Shown here: in pieces, positions 10,308 through 21,408 of the stretch | How positions within the stretch are numbered: the stretch's first letter is position 1 | Layout of the letters: the number at the start of each line of letters is the position of its first letter | Origin: Diphasiastrum complanatum | Taxonomy: Eukaryota > Streptophyta > Lycopodiopsida > Lycopodiales > Lycopodiaceae | NCBI GenBank assembly: GCA_029204225.1 | Contig: CM055112.1 | Span: 25,433,922-25,497,921 of the forward strand | Length of the DNA stretch: 64,000 nucleotides | Direction of reading: 5' to 3' | Position numbers and translations under genes: made by a program | The notes under the pieces: model-generated | What the model was told of the DNA's origin: nothing | Seen by the model: the letters and a program-made list of their open reading frames with translations, nothing else | Database searches by the model: none

Positions 10308-11260
10308 CTACCTTTAAAAGGTTTTCATTTGTAAGTGCATTGTTTGGTTCAAGATGCAAAGATAGATGTCACTTTCATTATATCACTTGGATTTATTTGA
10401 TGTCCTTGGAAAGCATTTTGTGAACTTTGGATAAGTTAAAAGTTATTGTTATGATCAAAGAAAAACCAAGCTTAAGGAGGAGAAATCACAAAATGAAAAT
10501 AGTTCCATTTATGAAGAACTATTTTTCTTTGAAGAGATTTTTGTATCTCAAAGGTGGATTAAGACAATACTAGTTGATTGTAATTCCTTAATAGATAGCA
10601 AAGCATGTTTTCCTTGTAATCTTACATTAAATATAAAGTCAAGGAAATGGAGATGTCTTCATAATGTGTTTTCTTTTGGTTTCAATAAGATCAAGAATGA
10701 TGTGTTCATTCACTGATGTTGAAAATTGTAAATTTTCAATCTTGGAGGCATGTTGTAAACTTCTTATGAGAATAAGTGAGGCATCCAAAATGGACACTTA
10801 TATCCATAATCAAGTAGTTAGCCTCATTGAGATGGAAATAATCTTTGATTTCAATATTAGAAAAATCATGCCAAGTTGTGGTGATTTTGGAATTATGTTT
10901 CTAGCATAAGCAGTATTGATGATCATAGAAAGTGCACATTGTATGGTTATGTTTGTTGTGATCATTATGAGACATGGAGGTCTTGGTTTTCCATCAAGGA
11001 GGAGCATGCACATGAAGAAGGAGAATGCCTCAAGGTCAAGCATCTATATGAAATTTGAAAGGAATCAATTTTGGAGGTGCTAGGATGGTACAAAAAGCAC
11101 TCAAGTTCATCAAAGAAGTCAACATCAAGGAGACACTATCACGGATAAAGTGATCTCTGATCTTCATCAAACTCATCGACTGATCTTCACACCTATGAAC
11201 CTGCAATGATCGGCCTTAAGTGTTGTAAATAGATGTACCATAGATGTATCAAGCTAAACA
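10308..11260 (+). pseudogene. 3' internal region of a non-autonomous copia (relative of 16334-21408)
   Basis: Within 10664-10909 the plus strand reads ACCKLLMRISEASKMDTYIH and VSLIEMEIIFDFNIRKIM. This aligns with NCKLLLRLSEASKVDTYILE and IKIVFDIKIRSIM in the unassigned C-terminal part of the 857-codon protein of the element at 16334-21408. Near 11078-11150 it has KALKFIKEVNIKETLSRI, matching that protein's end (EISTKEILSWIW). Stops and frame changes separate the conserved pieces. A polypurine tract and LTR start follow, so its position in the element is the same. Confidence 0.65.
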
Positions 11261-11814
11261 TTGAGGAGGATGTTAGATTTTGGTCCTCGTCTGTAAAAAG
11301 GCTCATTGAGCAATGAAAATTGACCAATATCACATTTAGTACATTTAGATTGCTCGAGTTTCAACCTCTTATCGATAGAATTGATTTCTACCACACGAGA
11401 TATCCCAAATTTGATGTCACTTGAGATCACTCAATTTTGGCCTTTATCACTCGAGATGGTCCGTTGAGTATAAAAACATGGCTCATTGAGTATAAAAAAA
11501 ACTAATATTACATATAAAACACTAAGTCTGCTCGAGTTTGATAGTAGCTCATCATTAGAATTGGCATCTATCACTTGAGATAACTCAAACTAATGTCTAT
11601 CACTTGATATAGCATAAACTTGATGTCTATCACTTGAGATAGGTCAATCTTAATCTTGTAACTCAAGATTATCCATTGAATGATCAGATTGCGAGAATTT
11701 ATAAGTTGCAACATTCAAATTGCTTGAATTTGACCTCTTATAAGTGAATTTGTCCGCTAACACACAATATAGCTCAAAGTTGATGTCTACTATCAATTGA
11801 GATAGAGGGATTTT
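11261..11814 (+). repeat. polypurine tract and LTR with internal short repeats
   Basis: TTGAGGAGGA at 11261-11270 is a polypurine tract, and TGTTAGATTTTGG at 11271 starts the LTR. The body repeats a theme of about 35-50 bp, CTATCACTTGAGATA followed by CTCAA and TTGATGT, several times between 11385 and 11810. The right end is lost at 11815, where gypsy-related sequence begins. No second copy is in the window. Confidence 0.55.
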
Positions 11815-11945
11815 GGAATTGCGTCTAGGGCTTCACGATCCATTGCCAGAGTATGTGTTAGAGAACTTAAATGATATCATCAAGGATTCTAGAAGAGGAG
11901 AAAGAGGTAGTTCTGGAACTTCGCAAGCAAGCAAGATATCATTTG
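11815..11945 (+). pseudogene. end of an internal ORF preceding the 262-bp LTR
   Basis: The plus strand reads ELRLGLHDPLPEYVLENLND then IIKDSRRGERGSSGTSQ. The same segment (RLGLPDPLPEYVLENLND) occurs at 61421-61500 before the other plus-strand LTR. This is a conserved 3' internal segment of the gypsy family; the protein region is not one I recognise. Homology to the second copy starts sharply at 11815. Confidence 0.55.
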
Positions 11946-12207
11946 TGCAAGTCGTGAGTTTCAAGGAGATTGAGGAAGTGAGTATAACCCTTTATAGGCT
12001 ATGTCTCTAGAGGCCTGGAAAGCCTCTATTAGCTATAGAGGTACGGCTTGGTCGATAGAACATGTCAGGGATCCCCTAGTTAGCTTTGTGTTTGGGACGT
12101 GTACGGCCATTCTCGTAACAGCACGACACTGAACACGTAGTGGTGATGTACCCTGTTATGTTGTTTTTCCCTTAGCTTTGATCCCCTGAGTGGAAAATGC
12201 CATAACA
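11946..12207 (+). repeat. 262-bp gypsy-type LTR
   Basis: TGCAAGTCGTGAG ... CCATAACA, the same length as the inverted copy at 10046-10307. It is preceded by 3' internal sequence (11815-11945), so it is a 3' LTR. Downstream, at 12208, begins the dispersed repeat described next, not an element leader. Confidence 0.75.
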
Positions 12208-13590
12208 AACTAAATGCACAAGAATGGACACAATTTGTGCAATTACAAATATCGTGATTCAGTATTCACTAATTTCATAATTTGATTTAATCTATAAAAT
12301 TCATATTCTATATCAATAAAAGTCAGGATTTATTATTTATGATTTAAATTTCATAACTTGGGTAATTAGAAAAGTCGTTGTTCATTATTTACAATTGCAC
12401 TATAAAAAATGTCAAGATTCAGTATCCATAGTTTGACAATTGCACTATACAAAAGTCATGATTGACTACTCACAATTTTGCAATTTTATATTGACAAAGG
12501 CAGTTCACAATAATGGTATTCATCATTTAAGTATACTTGTAATTTTATAATCATTTTTCATAATGATGATATTCACAATTAACATATAGATGATTGAAAA
12601 TGAACATTCATAGTCAAAGTTTTCAAACTTTTTCAAAGATTTATGATCATTATTCAGAATATCACGATAAGTATTCACAACATCACGACCAATATTCACA
12701 ATTTTACGATCAGTATTAACAGTTTCGTGACAAGCTCTACCAACAAATAATAAACCATGAGAAAGGAGTGTTTTAACAAAAGTATGTTGAGAACGTATTT
12801 CTTAAGTGCTTCTAGCTCAATGAGGGTTGAATTACGTAATGCAAAAGTAAAGTGGGTTGGATACCATCTGAGAAAGAGAGACAGAGATAGGGGGGGGGTT
12901 GCCCATGTAGCATTTGAAGTAGATACCAAAGGAGGATTAATTTCATCCCCGAGGACTTCAACTATCATGCTATCATGTGAAACTGTGGTAATGACCATTT
13001 GAACATTATGAGGTACCTTCCTTTAACAACTCTACATACACTTGACGAATTTCATTTTATTCTAGGAGATTGTTCTGGATGCCATCAAGATTGACCTAAA
13101 TTTACTTGCATGGAAATCAAACTGTGAAAAAAAATGTTATGAGAAGTAGATGTCAACCTCAATGCATGGAGTATCAAAGGGTACAATGTCATACATTGTA
13201 GTGGAACATCGCATGGACGTTCTGGAACACTAATTTTTTAAAACTGAAAATTTTATTAAGAAAACCCTTAATACATTAAAAAACACCTGATTAGTAGTAA
13301 CAAGAAAATATACATACTACCTAAAAGAATTTAGAATAAAAACGTTAAAAAATAAAAACAGAATAAATCGTGTTTTTTATTCAAAAATTTCGAAAAAATG
13401 CACATTCCAAAAAACCCCAATGCTGTTTTCAAAAATGCGTTCCAGAACAAGGCCTTGCAATTATTGTGTACATCTATAACTACACAAGTTTGATGATGAA
13501 ATGGATCATGTAGAGTTTGTATGTGAGATGAAGATCCTTTTGATGCTCATACATTGCACTCAAGGCATCAATCTTTTATAGGCCTCTTGT
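12208..13590 (+). repeat. dispersed AT-rich repeat, copy 1
   Basis: Closely matches 59351-60724 from AACTAAATGCACAA to CCTCTTGTACCTGCACG. The part 13010-13390 also matches 36243-36620. The first half is made of short TCACAAT/TTCATAATTTG-like phrases. It includes a G run (12889-12898; 14 Gs in the second copy). No conserved reading frame is evident between copies. The element class is unknown. Confidence 0.8.
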
Positions 13591-14202
13591 ACCTGCACGA
13601 TCAACAATTGCAAGCTCACTAATCACGTGCTTCATTGCTTTCGAAAGAATTATTGAGGGCTCCAATCTAAAGGGGTCAACCAGAGACTTTAGGTCTGCCA
13701 CATGGTCACCCCAATTGAGGGCTAAAGACGTGGTGGCCACAACTATAAAAGGCGGAAACCCTCAAACACATAATTAGTCATCAATTGTGATATGAGATGG
13801 AGCATAGCCGAAGGAATGCGTCATCTATGATACCTGCTCATTGAGCCATTGCAGGAAGGTTTCAGTTTTCTCCTGCTCGCGATTTTCTGTTTTTGCCTTG
13901 TTGTATATCTGCTGTGTCTTGAAAGCTATGGCTATAATGCACCTTCTGTCAATGCTTTGGTAAATATTAAGCATAAATCAAGTTGCAGTTCGTTTCCTTC
14001 AAATTTGTCTACTGTCAAAGATCTTGTTGCAATAAACCTTGCCCTTGTTCGCAGTGCATTGTGTATTCACGTCCAGGAAGACACGTAATTAGCGGTGCCA
14101 GCAAACCTTTTGTTGCTAGGTCCGCGTACACGCCTTCAAAGCGGAACAAGTACCTGTGAAGCAGATGGCTCCCGGAGGGTTGTGTAATTAAGGCGCAATT
14201 AA
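13591..14202 (+). promoter_or_regulatory. promoter and 5' leader of the A20/AN1 gene
   Basis: Only about 150 bp separate the upstream repeat from a TATA box, TATAAAAG at 13744-13751. Genes of this family commonly have an intron in the 5' UTR. A plausible one here is a GT donor near 13858 (GGAAG/GTTTCAG) and an AG acceptor near 14162 (GAAGCAG/ATGG), but this is inference. An open frame at 13849-14088 would fall inside that intron and I do not treat it as a gene. Confidence 0.45.
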
Positions 14203-14751
14203 ATGTCTGGGGAAAGTTGGAAGCATGACAATGATGCAAGGTACCACCAGGCTCCTGAAAGGCCTGTTCTTTGTGCGAATAATTGTGGGATTTTTGGGAG
14301 TAAGGACACAATGAACTTGTGCTCAAAGTGTTACACATCCAATTCTGTCATCAGGCGAGACATCAACTTCACTGGAACGAGTTTTGAGGGAACTACCACG
14401 ACGTTAGAAACACCAAACTCCGAATTGACATCCTCCCGGCCGGTTGATTTACCGAGGGAAGGTAGAGACGTAGCTACATTTGCATCACATACTGAGCTTG
14501 CTGACATTGGAAAACCTGCCGCTGGTGTTTCGACAGAAGCTACCGCATCTCACGATCCTAGTCGATGCTTTTCCTCTAGCAAACGCGTTCCATTGTATGG
14601 GCTAATTAAATGTCGATACGAAAATGTATTTTGCTCATTGCACCGATACGCTGAAACGCATCAGTGTACAACTGATTACAAAGCGATTGGGCACGATGCC
14701 ATCACAAAGGCAAATCTTGTAGTCAAGGCTAAAAAGTTAGAGAGAATTTAA
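14203..14751 (+). CDS. stress-associated protein with A20 and AN1 zinc fingers, AN1 degenerate
   Basis: 182 codons, intronless, ATG at 14203. The N-terminal A20 finger is complete: C24, C28, C40 and C43 in LCANNCGIFGSKDTMNLCSKC. The C-terminal AN1 finger runs from residue 122 to 155. It keeps C122, C137, C144, H147, H153 and C155 but has Ser at 125 and Tyr at 139 where Cys ligands are expected. The family-typical tail DYKAIGHDAITKAN is present. Members are small cytosolic/nuclear stress-response proteins, and A20 can bind ubiquitin (family knowledge). Length is normal for the family (about 130-190 residues). The two lost ligands suggest an AN1 finger that no longer folds around one zinc, so this is either a young pseudogene or a divergent paralogue. 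It is the only host-type gene in the window, with retroelements on both sides. Confidence 0.82.
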   Translation: MSGESWKHDNDARYHQAPERPVLCANNCGIFGSKDTMNLCSKCYTSNSVIRRDINFTGTSFEGTTTTLETPNSELTSSRPVDLPREGRDVATFASHTELADIGKPAAGVSTEATASHDPSRCFSSSKRVPLYGLIKCRYENVFCSLHRYAETHQCTTDYKAIGHDAITKANLVVKAKKLERI

Positions 14752-14870
14752 ATGATTGACAGTCGAATATTGCTTAAACAACTTCCTTATTCTACTGAGT
14801 CTTGAGCAATATCTATAGCGGAAATTTTTGGTCACAGATTATCGTATCTCCTCATTGCATTGATGATTTT
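14752..14870 (+). other. 3' flank of the A20/AN1 gene
   Basis: Short spacer between the stop codon and the first copy of the gag-only unit, which begins near GGTCACAAGTG at 14872. No clear polyadenylation signal stands out. Confidence 0.3.
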
Positions 14871-16333
<1,463 letters not shown>

Positions 16334-16335
<2 letters not shown>

Positions 16336-17142
16336 TTGAATTTCACACGTGTGGACTGTCCACTACATGTACTTGTGATCTCCTAAGGTGTGTAGATGCA
16401 CCAAGATCAAGACTAGATTGAGATTCAAGATCTATCTTTGATTCTATAGCAAAAACACACTACTACATGCATTCAATCACTTCCAACTCTCACTCACACG
16501 TGTGTGAAGTGTTCCAAAAGTATTCTAAGTAAAAACAAGCTGCTCTCCTCGGGTAGAGAGAGAAAAACCATCAAGAGCTCTCGGGTAGAGAGAGAAAGCT
16601 AGAAATTCAATGACACTCAAAATCCACTCAATCTCAAAATCAATTAGATCCAAAAGGAGGAGTACAATGATACTAATAGATTCATGAGCTACCACTATGC
16701 TTAACTATGATTGGATCACACTTTGCCACCTCTTAATCCTATTGGACCATTGATCCATGCACCTCTAAATTCTATTGGACTATATTCAAGCACACCTCAA
16801 TTTTCTATTGGACCTCACAAGGTTCCACCTCTAAATCCTATTGGACCTCTTAAGCTTCATCAAACAAAAGCATGACACTTGTCTACACTCTAATTGGCAC
16901 AAGTTTGGCTCAATATTGGCATTACAAGTGGAAATGGATAATGTGCCATCTATGCCAAATTTGACCCTATCAACATCCTACACCTAAATGCTTGACTATG
17001 AAATTCTATGAGACCCCTATATCAAACATTTTGATTTACTTTACAATTCTCCACACGTGGGAACATCCTCCACACATGTGAGATTCACTTACAAACTTCT
17101 ATCATAAAAAATACCAAGCTAGATTTTTGCCAATTTCTCACA
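16334..17142 (-). repeat. 3' LTR (809 bp)
   Basis: Minus orientation TGTGAGAAATTGGC ... GAAATTCAACA. CACACGTGTG sits at 16344-16353, a second CACACGTGTGTG lies near 16497, and related CCACACGTGG and CCACACATGTG lie near 17055-17080. On the plus strand it contains several CTATTGGAC repeats, near 16740-16850. Confidence 0.95.
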
Positions 17143-17155
17143 CTCCTCCTCAAAA
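17143..17155 (-). other. polypurine tract
   Basis: The minus strand reads TTTTGAGGAGGAG directly before the LTR TGTGAG. This is the expected start site of plus-strand DNA synthesis. Confidence 0.85.
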
Positions 17156-17268
17156 AATAGCTTGGAAAGGTACTAGATCACTTGAGAAGTTTGTAAATCT
17201 TTTTGAGTGGATCCTTTGGTATGCATAAGAAGTGAAGATCAGCCAAGGGATCCATCATAGCAGCACCC

Positions 17269-19842
17269 TCACCATATCCATGATAAGATCTCTTTGGTAG
17301 AGATCTCTTGCCAATGCCTTTGAAGAGTGCTCCACCAATATGCCATTATTATCATGGGCTTCCTCCATGCTTGATGATGATTTTTGCCTTGAAAGTTCCA
17401 CTTGCATGATGGATGCACCATAAATAGAGAAATCTGAGGCTTCCAAGCCTCATAAGGATCATGGAGATCAAGATCATAAGATGTGAAACAATGATGATTA
17501 TCAAGATTATGCTTTCTAGCTTGACTAGTCCACATACAATGAACTATATCCATGATGGACCTAATCTTGATATCAAAGACTATCTTGATCTTTTCTAGGC
17601 TAGTTACTCTCTCAAGGATGTAAGTGTCCACTTTGGATGCTTCACTTAATCTCAAGAGGAGTTTACAATTTGCCTCAAAACATGTGAAAACATGATTTTC
17701 AAAAAAGTGAGTACCAAGCTCAATCTTGTTCTTACTAGAACCAAGAGTATACTTTTGACAATACAATATCTTGCTTTCAAAAAGTATTGGAAACACATCT
17801 AAGTCAATAATGACAAGAAACATGTCCATACCATAAGCATCATACATAACTAGTATAGCTTTTCTTGAACTTTGAGATCCAAAAAATTCAATGAAGCAGG
17901 ATAGCATTTCAAGCAAAGGAAGAGAAGCATATATGAATGTGTTGTAGTAGATACAACATGAAAGATGCCCCTCTTTGCCATGTAAGGTGAGCCATAAAGA
18001 CTCAGCCATGCATCTTGAAGATCTTCTTGAAGTCATATGAAGAAGAAACTCCTCCTCACACATTGGCCCCATCATAACTTGAATACCTTCAAAAAGGATA
18101 ACTTGTGATGCTTCTTGAGAAGCCTTGATCTCGGCCACTTCCAAGATTGAATCTTCATGCAATATGACATCTCTATTCACCATCACATTTGAAATAGAGA
18201 GTGTAAAGACACTAAAGGCCTCCTTGATGGATGAGTATCCAATCATGATCCATGAGCTTGGATCATCCTTCCTTCTTGTTTCCAAGGGAATATATGCAAA
18301 GCAAGCACTACCAAGTTCACTAAGGTGATCAACCTTAGGCTTCATCTTGAATAAAACTTCATATGGTGCTATTCCTTCAAGAGCTCCAATACTCCTCAAA
18401 GCTTTGATCTTCAATGAGAATTTCTTCTCAACATATGCTTTGAATAATAAGGAATAATCATACACCATAATACTTGAAGAGAGAAAATATGTGCATCTTG
18501 TGTGATCATACTCCTTTGAAATATTGGACATATAAGAAACATCAAGAGAGTTTGCACTCTCACTTGGATCAAATTTGTAGATCCCTTCAAATCTTGATCC
18601 ATATGCAAGGATCTCACCATCCTTCTTAATCACACAATTGTCAATATTGAAATTGACATCAAAGCCACTATCAAGAAGTTGGCCAACACTTAAGATGTTC
18701 TTTGTAAGCTTTGGGACAAAAAGAACATTGTTGAGAAAGAGATCTTTAGAAGATGCAAGCTTCAAGGGAATAATCCCTACTCCTTCAATATTGCACTCAT
18801 GCTTACTTGCAAAGTATATGGTCTTCTTGACTCCATCATAAGGCATAATAGATGAAAAAAAGTGCTTGGAGCCACACATATGTGAAGATGCTCCACTATC
18901 AATATACCATGAGTCATCCTTGTTGAAGGTGGAAGAGGAGAAGCTTGATGCCAAAAGAGAGCCTTCTCCATCACTTGCAATATAGTCTTCTTTCTCATTG
19001 GTGATGTTGGCTTGATTGAGTTGATTCTTCTTCTTGAAGCAATTGGTGGCATAATGGCCTTTCTTGCCACAATAAAAGCACTTGATCATCTTCTTCTTGA
19101 GATTTGAATTAGAAGCATGAGAGGTGTCCTCCTCCTCTCCATCTTGGTCTTTAGCTTTGTCATTAGAGAAATGATGGTGTTGCTTCTTACTCCTCTCTTT
19201 GTGCTTGGCAAATAGAACTTTGCCATCATCATGATTGAGTGATAGCTTGTCCATCCTCAAGAGTTTGTACTCTTGTCTTGATTCTTCAGAAATAAGCACA
19301 CTTTGAAGGGCCTCCAAACTTGGTAGCTCCTCCTTAATAGCATAGGATTGGACAAGGTTGTCATATTCATCTCTCAAGCCATTGAGAATGACTTGGACTA
19401 GCTCACTTTGATTGATTGAGTCACCAATACATGCAAGCTCTCTATGAATATCCTTGACTCTCAAAACATAATTAGATGCACTCTCATCACTCTTTTGACT
19501 ACTTTGGAATATTTGATTTCTAAGAGTGAGGAGCCTAGAGGTGTTCTTAGCCTCATAGATGGACTTGAGACAATCCCAAGCTTCCTTGGATGTAGAACAA
19601 TCACCAATCTCCCTCAATATCTCATTAGAGACATTCATCTTAATGTAGTGGAGAGCCATCCTAGCTCTCTTCTTGTATTTTTGTACTTCTTGAAGGACTT
19701 GAGGCTCCTCCTCAATCCCAAGTACAATGTCCATCACATCTTGGAGTATCAAGATGGACTCCATCCTCAACTTCCATATTGAATAATTGGAAGTAGACAA
19801 TCTCTCACTTGGTTGCAACAAGTATGAACTCATTGAAGTCAT
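17269..19842 (-). CDS. gag-protease protein with unassigned C-terminal region (857 codons)
   Basis: The ATG at 19842 starts MTSMSSYLLQPSERLSTSNY. Residues 1-250 are UBN2-type gag. The zinc knuckle is C255, C258, H263, C268, and the protease motif DSGAS is at D315. Residues about 350-425 are the usual linker. About 449-483 is a scrap of integrase (FKAYVEKKFSLKIKALRS), followed directly by the integrase C-terminal region (APYEVLFKMKPKVDHL ... IPLETRRKDDPSS). The zinc-binding HHCC and the D,D,E residues are gone. The usual pre-RT hinge (TSRRSSR, about 604-610) leads into roughly 245 residues with no RT or RNase H motif that I recognise. Two parts of this tail (CKLLLRLSEASKVDTYI near 700 and EISTKEILSWIW at the end) recur at 10664-11150 and 36811-37041. 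The frame is uninterrupted and the element young, so the protein may be made; the function of the tail is unknown. Confidence 0.8.
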   Translation of the reverse strand: MTSMSSYLLQPSERLSTSNYSIWKLRMESILILQDVMDIVLGIEEEPQVLQEVQKYKKRARMALHYIKMNVSNEILREIGDCSTSKEAWDCLKSIYEAKNTSRLLTLRNQIFQSSQKSDESASNYVLRVKDIHRELACIGDSINQSELVQVILNGLRDEYDNLVQSYAIKEELPSLEALQSVLISEESRQEYKLLRMDKLSLNHDDGKVLFAKHKERSKKQHHHFSNDKAKDQDGEEEDTSHASNSNLKKKMIKCFYCGKKGHYATNCFKKKNQLNQANITNEKEDYIASDGEGSLLASSFSSSTFNKDDSWYIDSGASSHMCGSKHFFSSIMPYDGVKKTIYFASKHECNIEGVGIIPLKLASSKDLFLNNVLFVPKLTKNILSVGQLLDSGFDVNFNIDNCVIKKDGEILAYGSRFEGIYKFDPSESANSLDVSYMSNISKEYDHTRCTYFLSSSIMVYDYSLLFKAYVEKKFSLKIKALRSIGALEGIAPYEVLFKMKPKVDHLSELGSACFAYIPLETRRKDDPSSWIMIGYSSIKEAFSVFTLSISNVMVNRDVILHEDSILEVAEIKASQEASQVILFEGIQVMMGPMCEEEFLLHMTSRRSSRCMAESLWLTLHGKEGHLSCCIYYNTFIYASLPLLEMLSCFIEFFGSQSSRKAILVMYDAYGMDMFLVIIDLDVFPILFESKILYCQKYTLGSSKNKIELGTHFFENHVFTCFEANCKLLLRLSEASKVDTYILERVTSLEKIKIVFDIKIRSIMDIVHCMWTSQARKHNLDNHHCFTSYDLDLHDPYEAWKPQISLFMVHPSCKWNFQGKNHHQAWRKPMIIMAYWWSTLQRHWQEISTKEILSWIW

Positions 19843-20587
19843 GTAAAGTGGAGATAAATAAAAGTGATGAACAAAAAATGTTGCTTCTCTCTCACTATAG
19901 GATCCAATAATGGTGTGCTACCATCTCCTATGCAAGATCTTGCAACAAACTGTGAGATGATTCTCACTAGCTATCTCAATCTCTCCAAAACTAGATCTAC
20001 TTCACATCAAATGATGGAGTATGGGCAAAGTTAGGATCAAACACTCTTAGCACGTGTGAAATACACTAAGAAACCAAATTTGACTCAAATACAATGATAT
20101 TGCATGAAACAAAATGGCTAAGATCTCAAAACAATGCCTAGATCACATATAGATGAGATTGGTAAGCATTCAACTGTGATTTTGGATCAAACAAGCAATC
20201 TTTTGACCAAACCAAATGTGTCCACCCAGGTCTAGGTGCCCTACCTAACCCTCTTCAAAAGCTTATAACTTTTGATTGGCTCAACCAAATGGAATGAAAC
20301 TGATTGCATCAGAAACTAGACAAAAATAGCTTCAAAACAAGCTATCTAGCAAGATTTTTGGATCAAACATGAAAGAGAACTCCCAAACTGAAATTGGATG
20401 TTCCTCACACGTGTCTGAGCACCTGATTCCGTACAGTACCAGGTCAGACCCAATCAATGTCCTTTTGATCTCTTTTGATCCAAAATTGAACAAGATAGCT
20501 AGGAAAATGGGCCTTGACAATTTCTAGCTCAAGATTGATGAATAGTTTTCACTCAAATGGATCAAAATGCATGGTAATCTTAGGTAG

Positions 20588-20599
20588 GCTCTGATACCA
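20588..20599 (-). other. primer-binding site (initiator tRNA-Met type)
   Basis: The minus strand reads TGGTATCAGAGC immediately after the 5' LTR end (...TTCAACA). The leader runs from here to the ATG at 19842, about 745 nt, and holds no other gene. Confidence 0.95.
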
Positions 20600-21408
20600 T
20601 GTTGAATTTCACACGTGTGGACTGTCCACTACATGTACTTGTGATCTCCTAAGGTGTGTAGATGCACCAAGATCAAGACTAGATTGAGATTCAAGATCTA
20701 TCTTTGATTCTATAGCAAAAACACACTACTACATGCATTCAATCACTTCCAACTCTCACTCACACGTGTGTGAAGTGTTCCAAAAGTATTCTAAGTAAAA
20801 ACAAGCTGCTCTCCTCGGGTAGAGAGAGAAAAACCATCAAGAGCTCTCGGGTAGAGAGAGAAAGCTAGAAATTCAATGACACTCAAAATCCACTCAATCT
20901 CAAAATCAATTAGATCCAAAAGGAGGAGTACAATGATACTAATAGATTCATGAGCTACCACTATGCTTAACTATGATTGGATCACACTTTGCCACCTCTT
21001 AATCCTATTGGACCATTGATCCATGCACCTCTAAATTCTATTGGACTATATTCAAGCACACCTCAATTTTCTATTGGACCTCACAAGGTTCCACCTCTAA
21101 ATCCTATTGGACCTCTTAAGCTTCATCAAACAAAAGCATGACACTTGTCTACACTCTAATTGGCACAAGTTTGGCTCAATATTGGCATTACAAGTGGAAA
21201 TGGATAATGTGCCATCTATGCCAAATTTGACCCTATCAACATCCTACACCTAAATGCTTGACTATGAAATTCTATGAGACCCCTATATCAAACATTTTGA
21301 TTTACTTTACAATTCTCCACACGTGGGAACATCCTCCACACATGTGAGATTCACTTACAAACTTCTATCATAAAAAATACCAAGCTAGATTTTTGCCAAT
21401 TTCTCACA
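20600..21408 (-). repeat. 5' LTR (809 bp)
   Basis: Same length as and apparently identical to 16334-17142. It drives minus-strand transcription of the element. One palindrome, CACACGTGTG (20610-20619), lies about 10 nt from the primer-binding site, and another near 20763 lies about 160 nt from it. Confidence 0.95.

Larger units (their letters stand above)
16334..21408 (-). mobile_element. non-autonomous Ty1/copia element, complete ends
   Basis: 5075 bp, minus strand, flanked by AGAGA (16329-16333 and 21409-21413). LTRs are 809 bp each and show no difference on reading through. The primer-binding site is at 20588-20599 and a polypurine tract adjoins the left LTR. It encodes one long ORF with gag and protease but no integrase active site, RT or RNase H, so it must use enzymes in trans to move. 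Identical LTRs indicate a very recent insertion. The target is the GA tract of a 2-kb gag-only unit. Confidence 0.92.

Noticed and set aside
12757-13002. Frames on both strands around the G run, as a conserved small gene in the repeated block
   Set aside because: The second copy (59900-60140) differs by indels, including the G run, that break the frame, so coding conservation is not supported.
13849-14088. 79-codon frame with a hydrophobic start (MQEGFSFLLLAIFCFCL)
   Set aside because: It lies in the likely 5'-UTR intron of the A20/AN1 gene, matches no family I know, and has no second copy for comparison.
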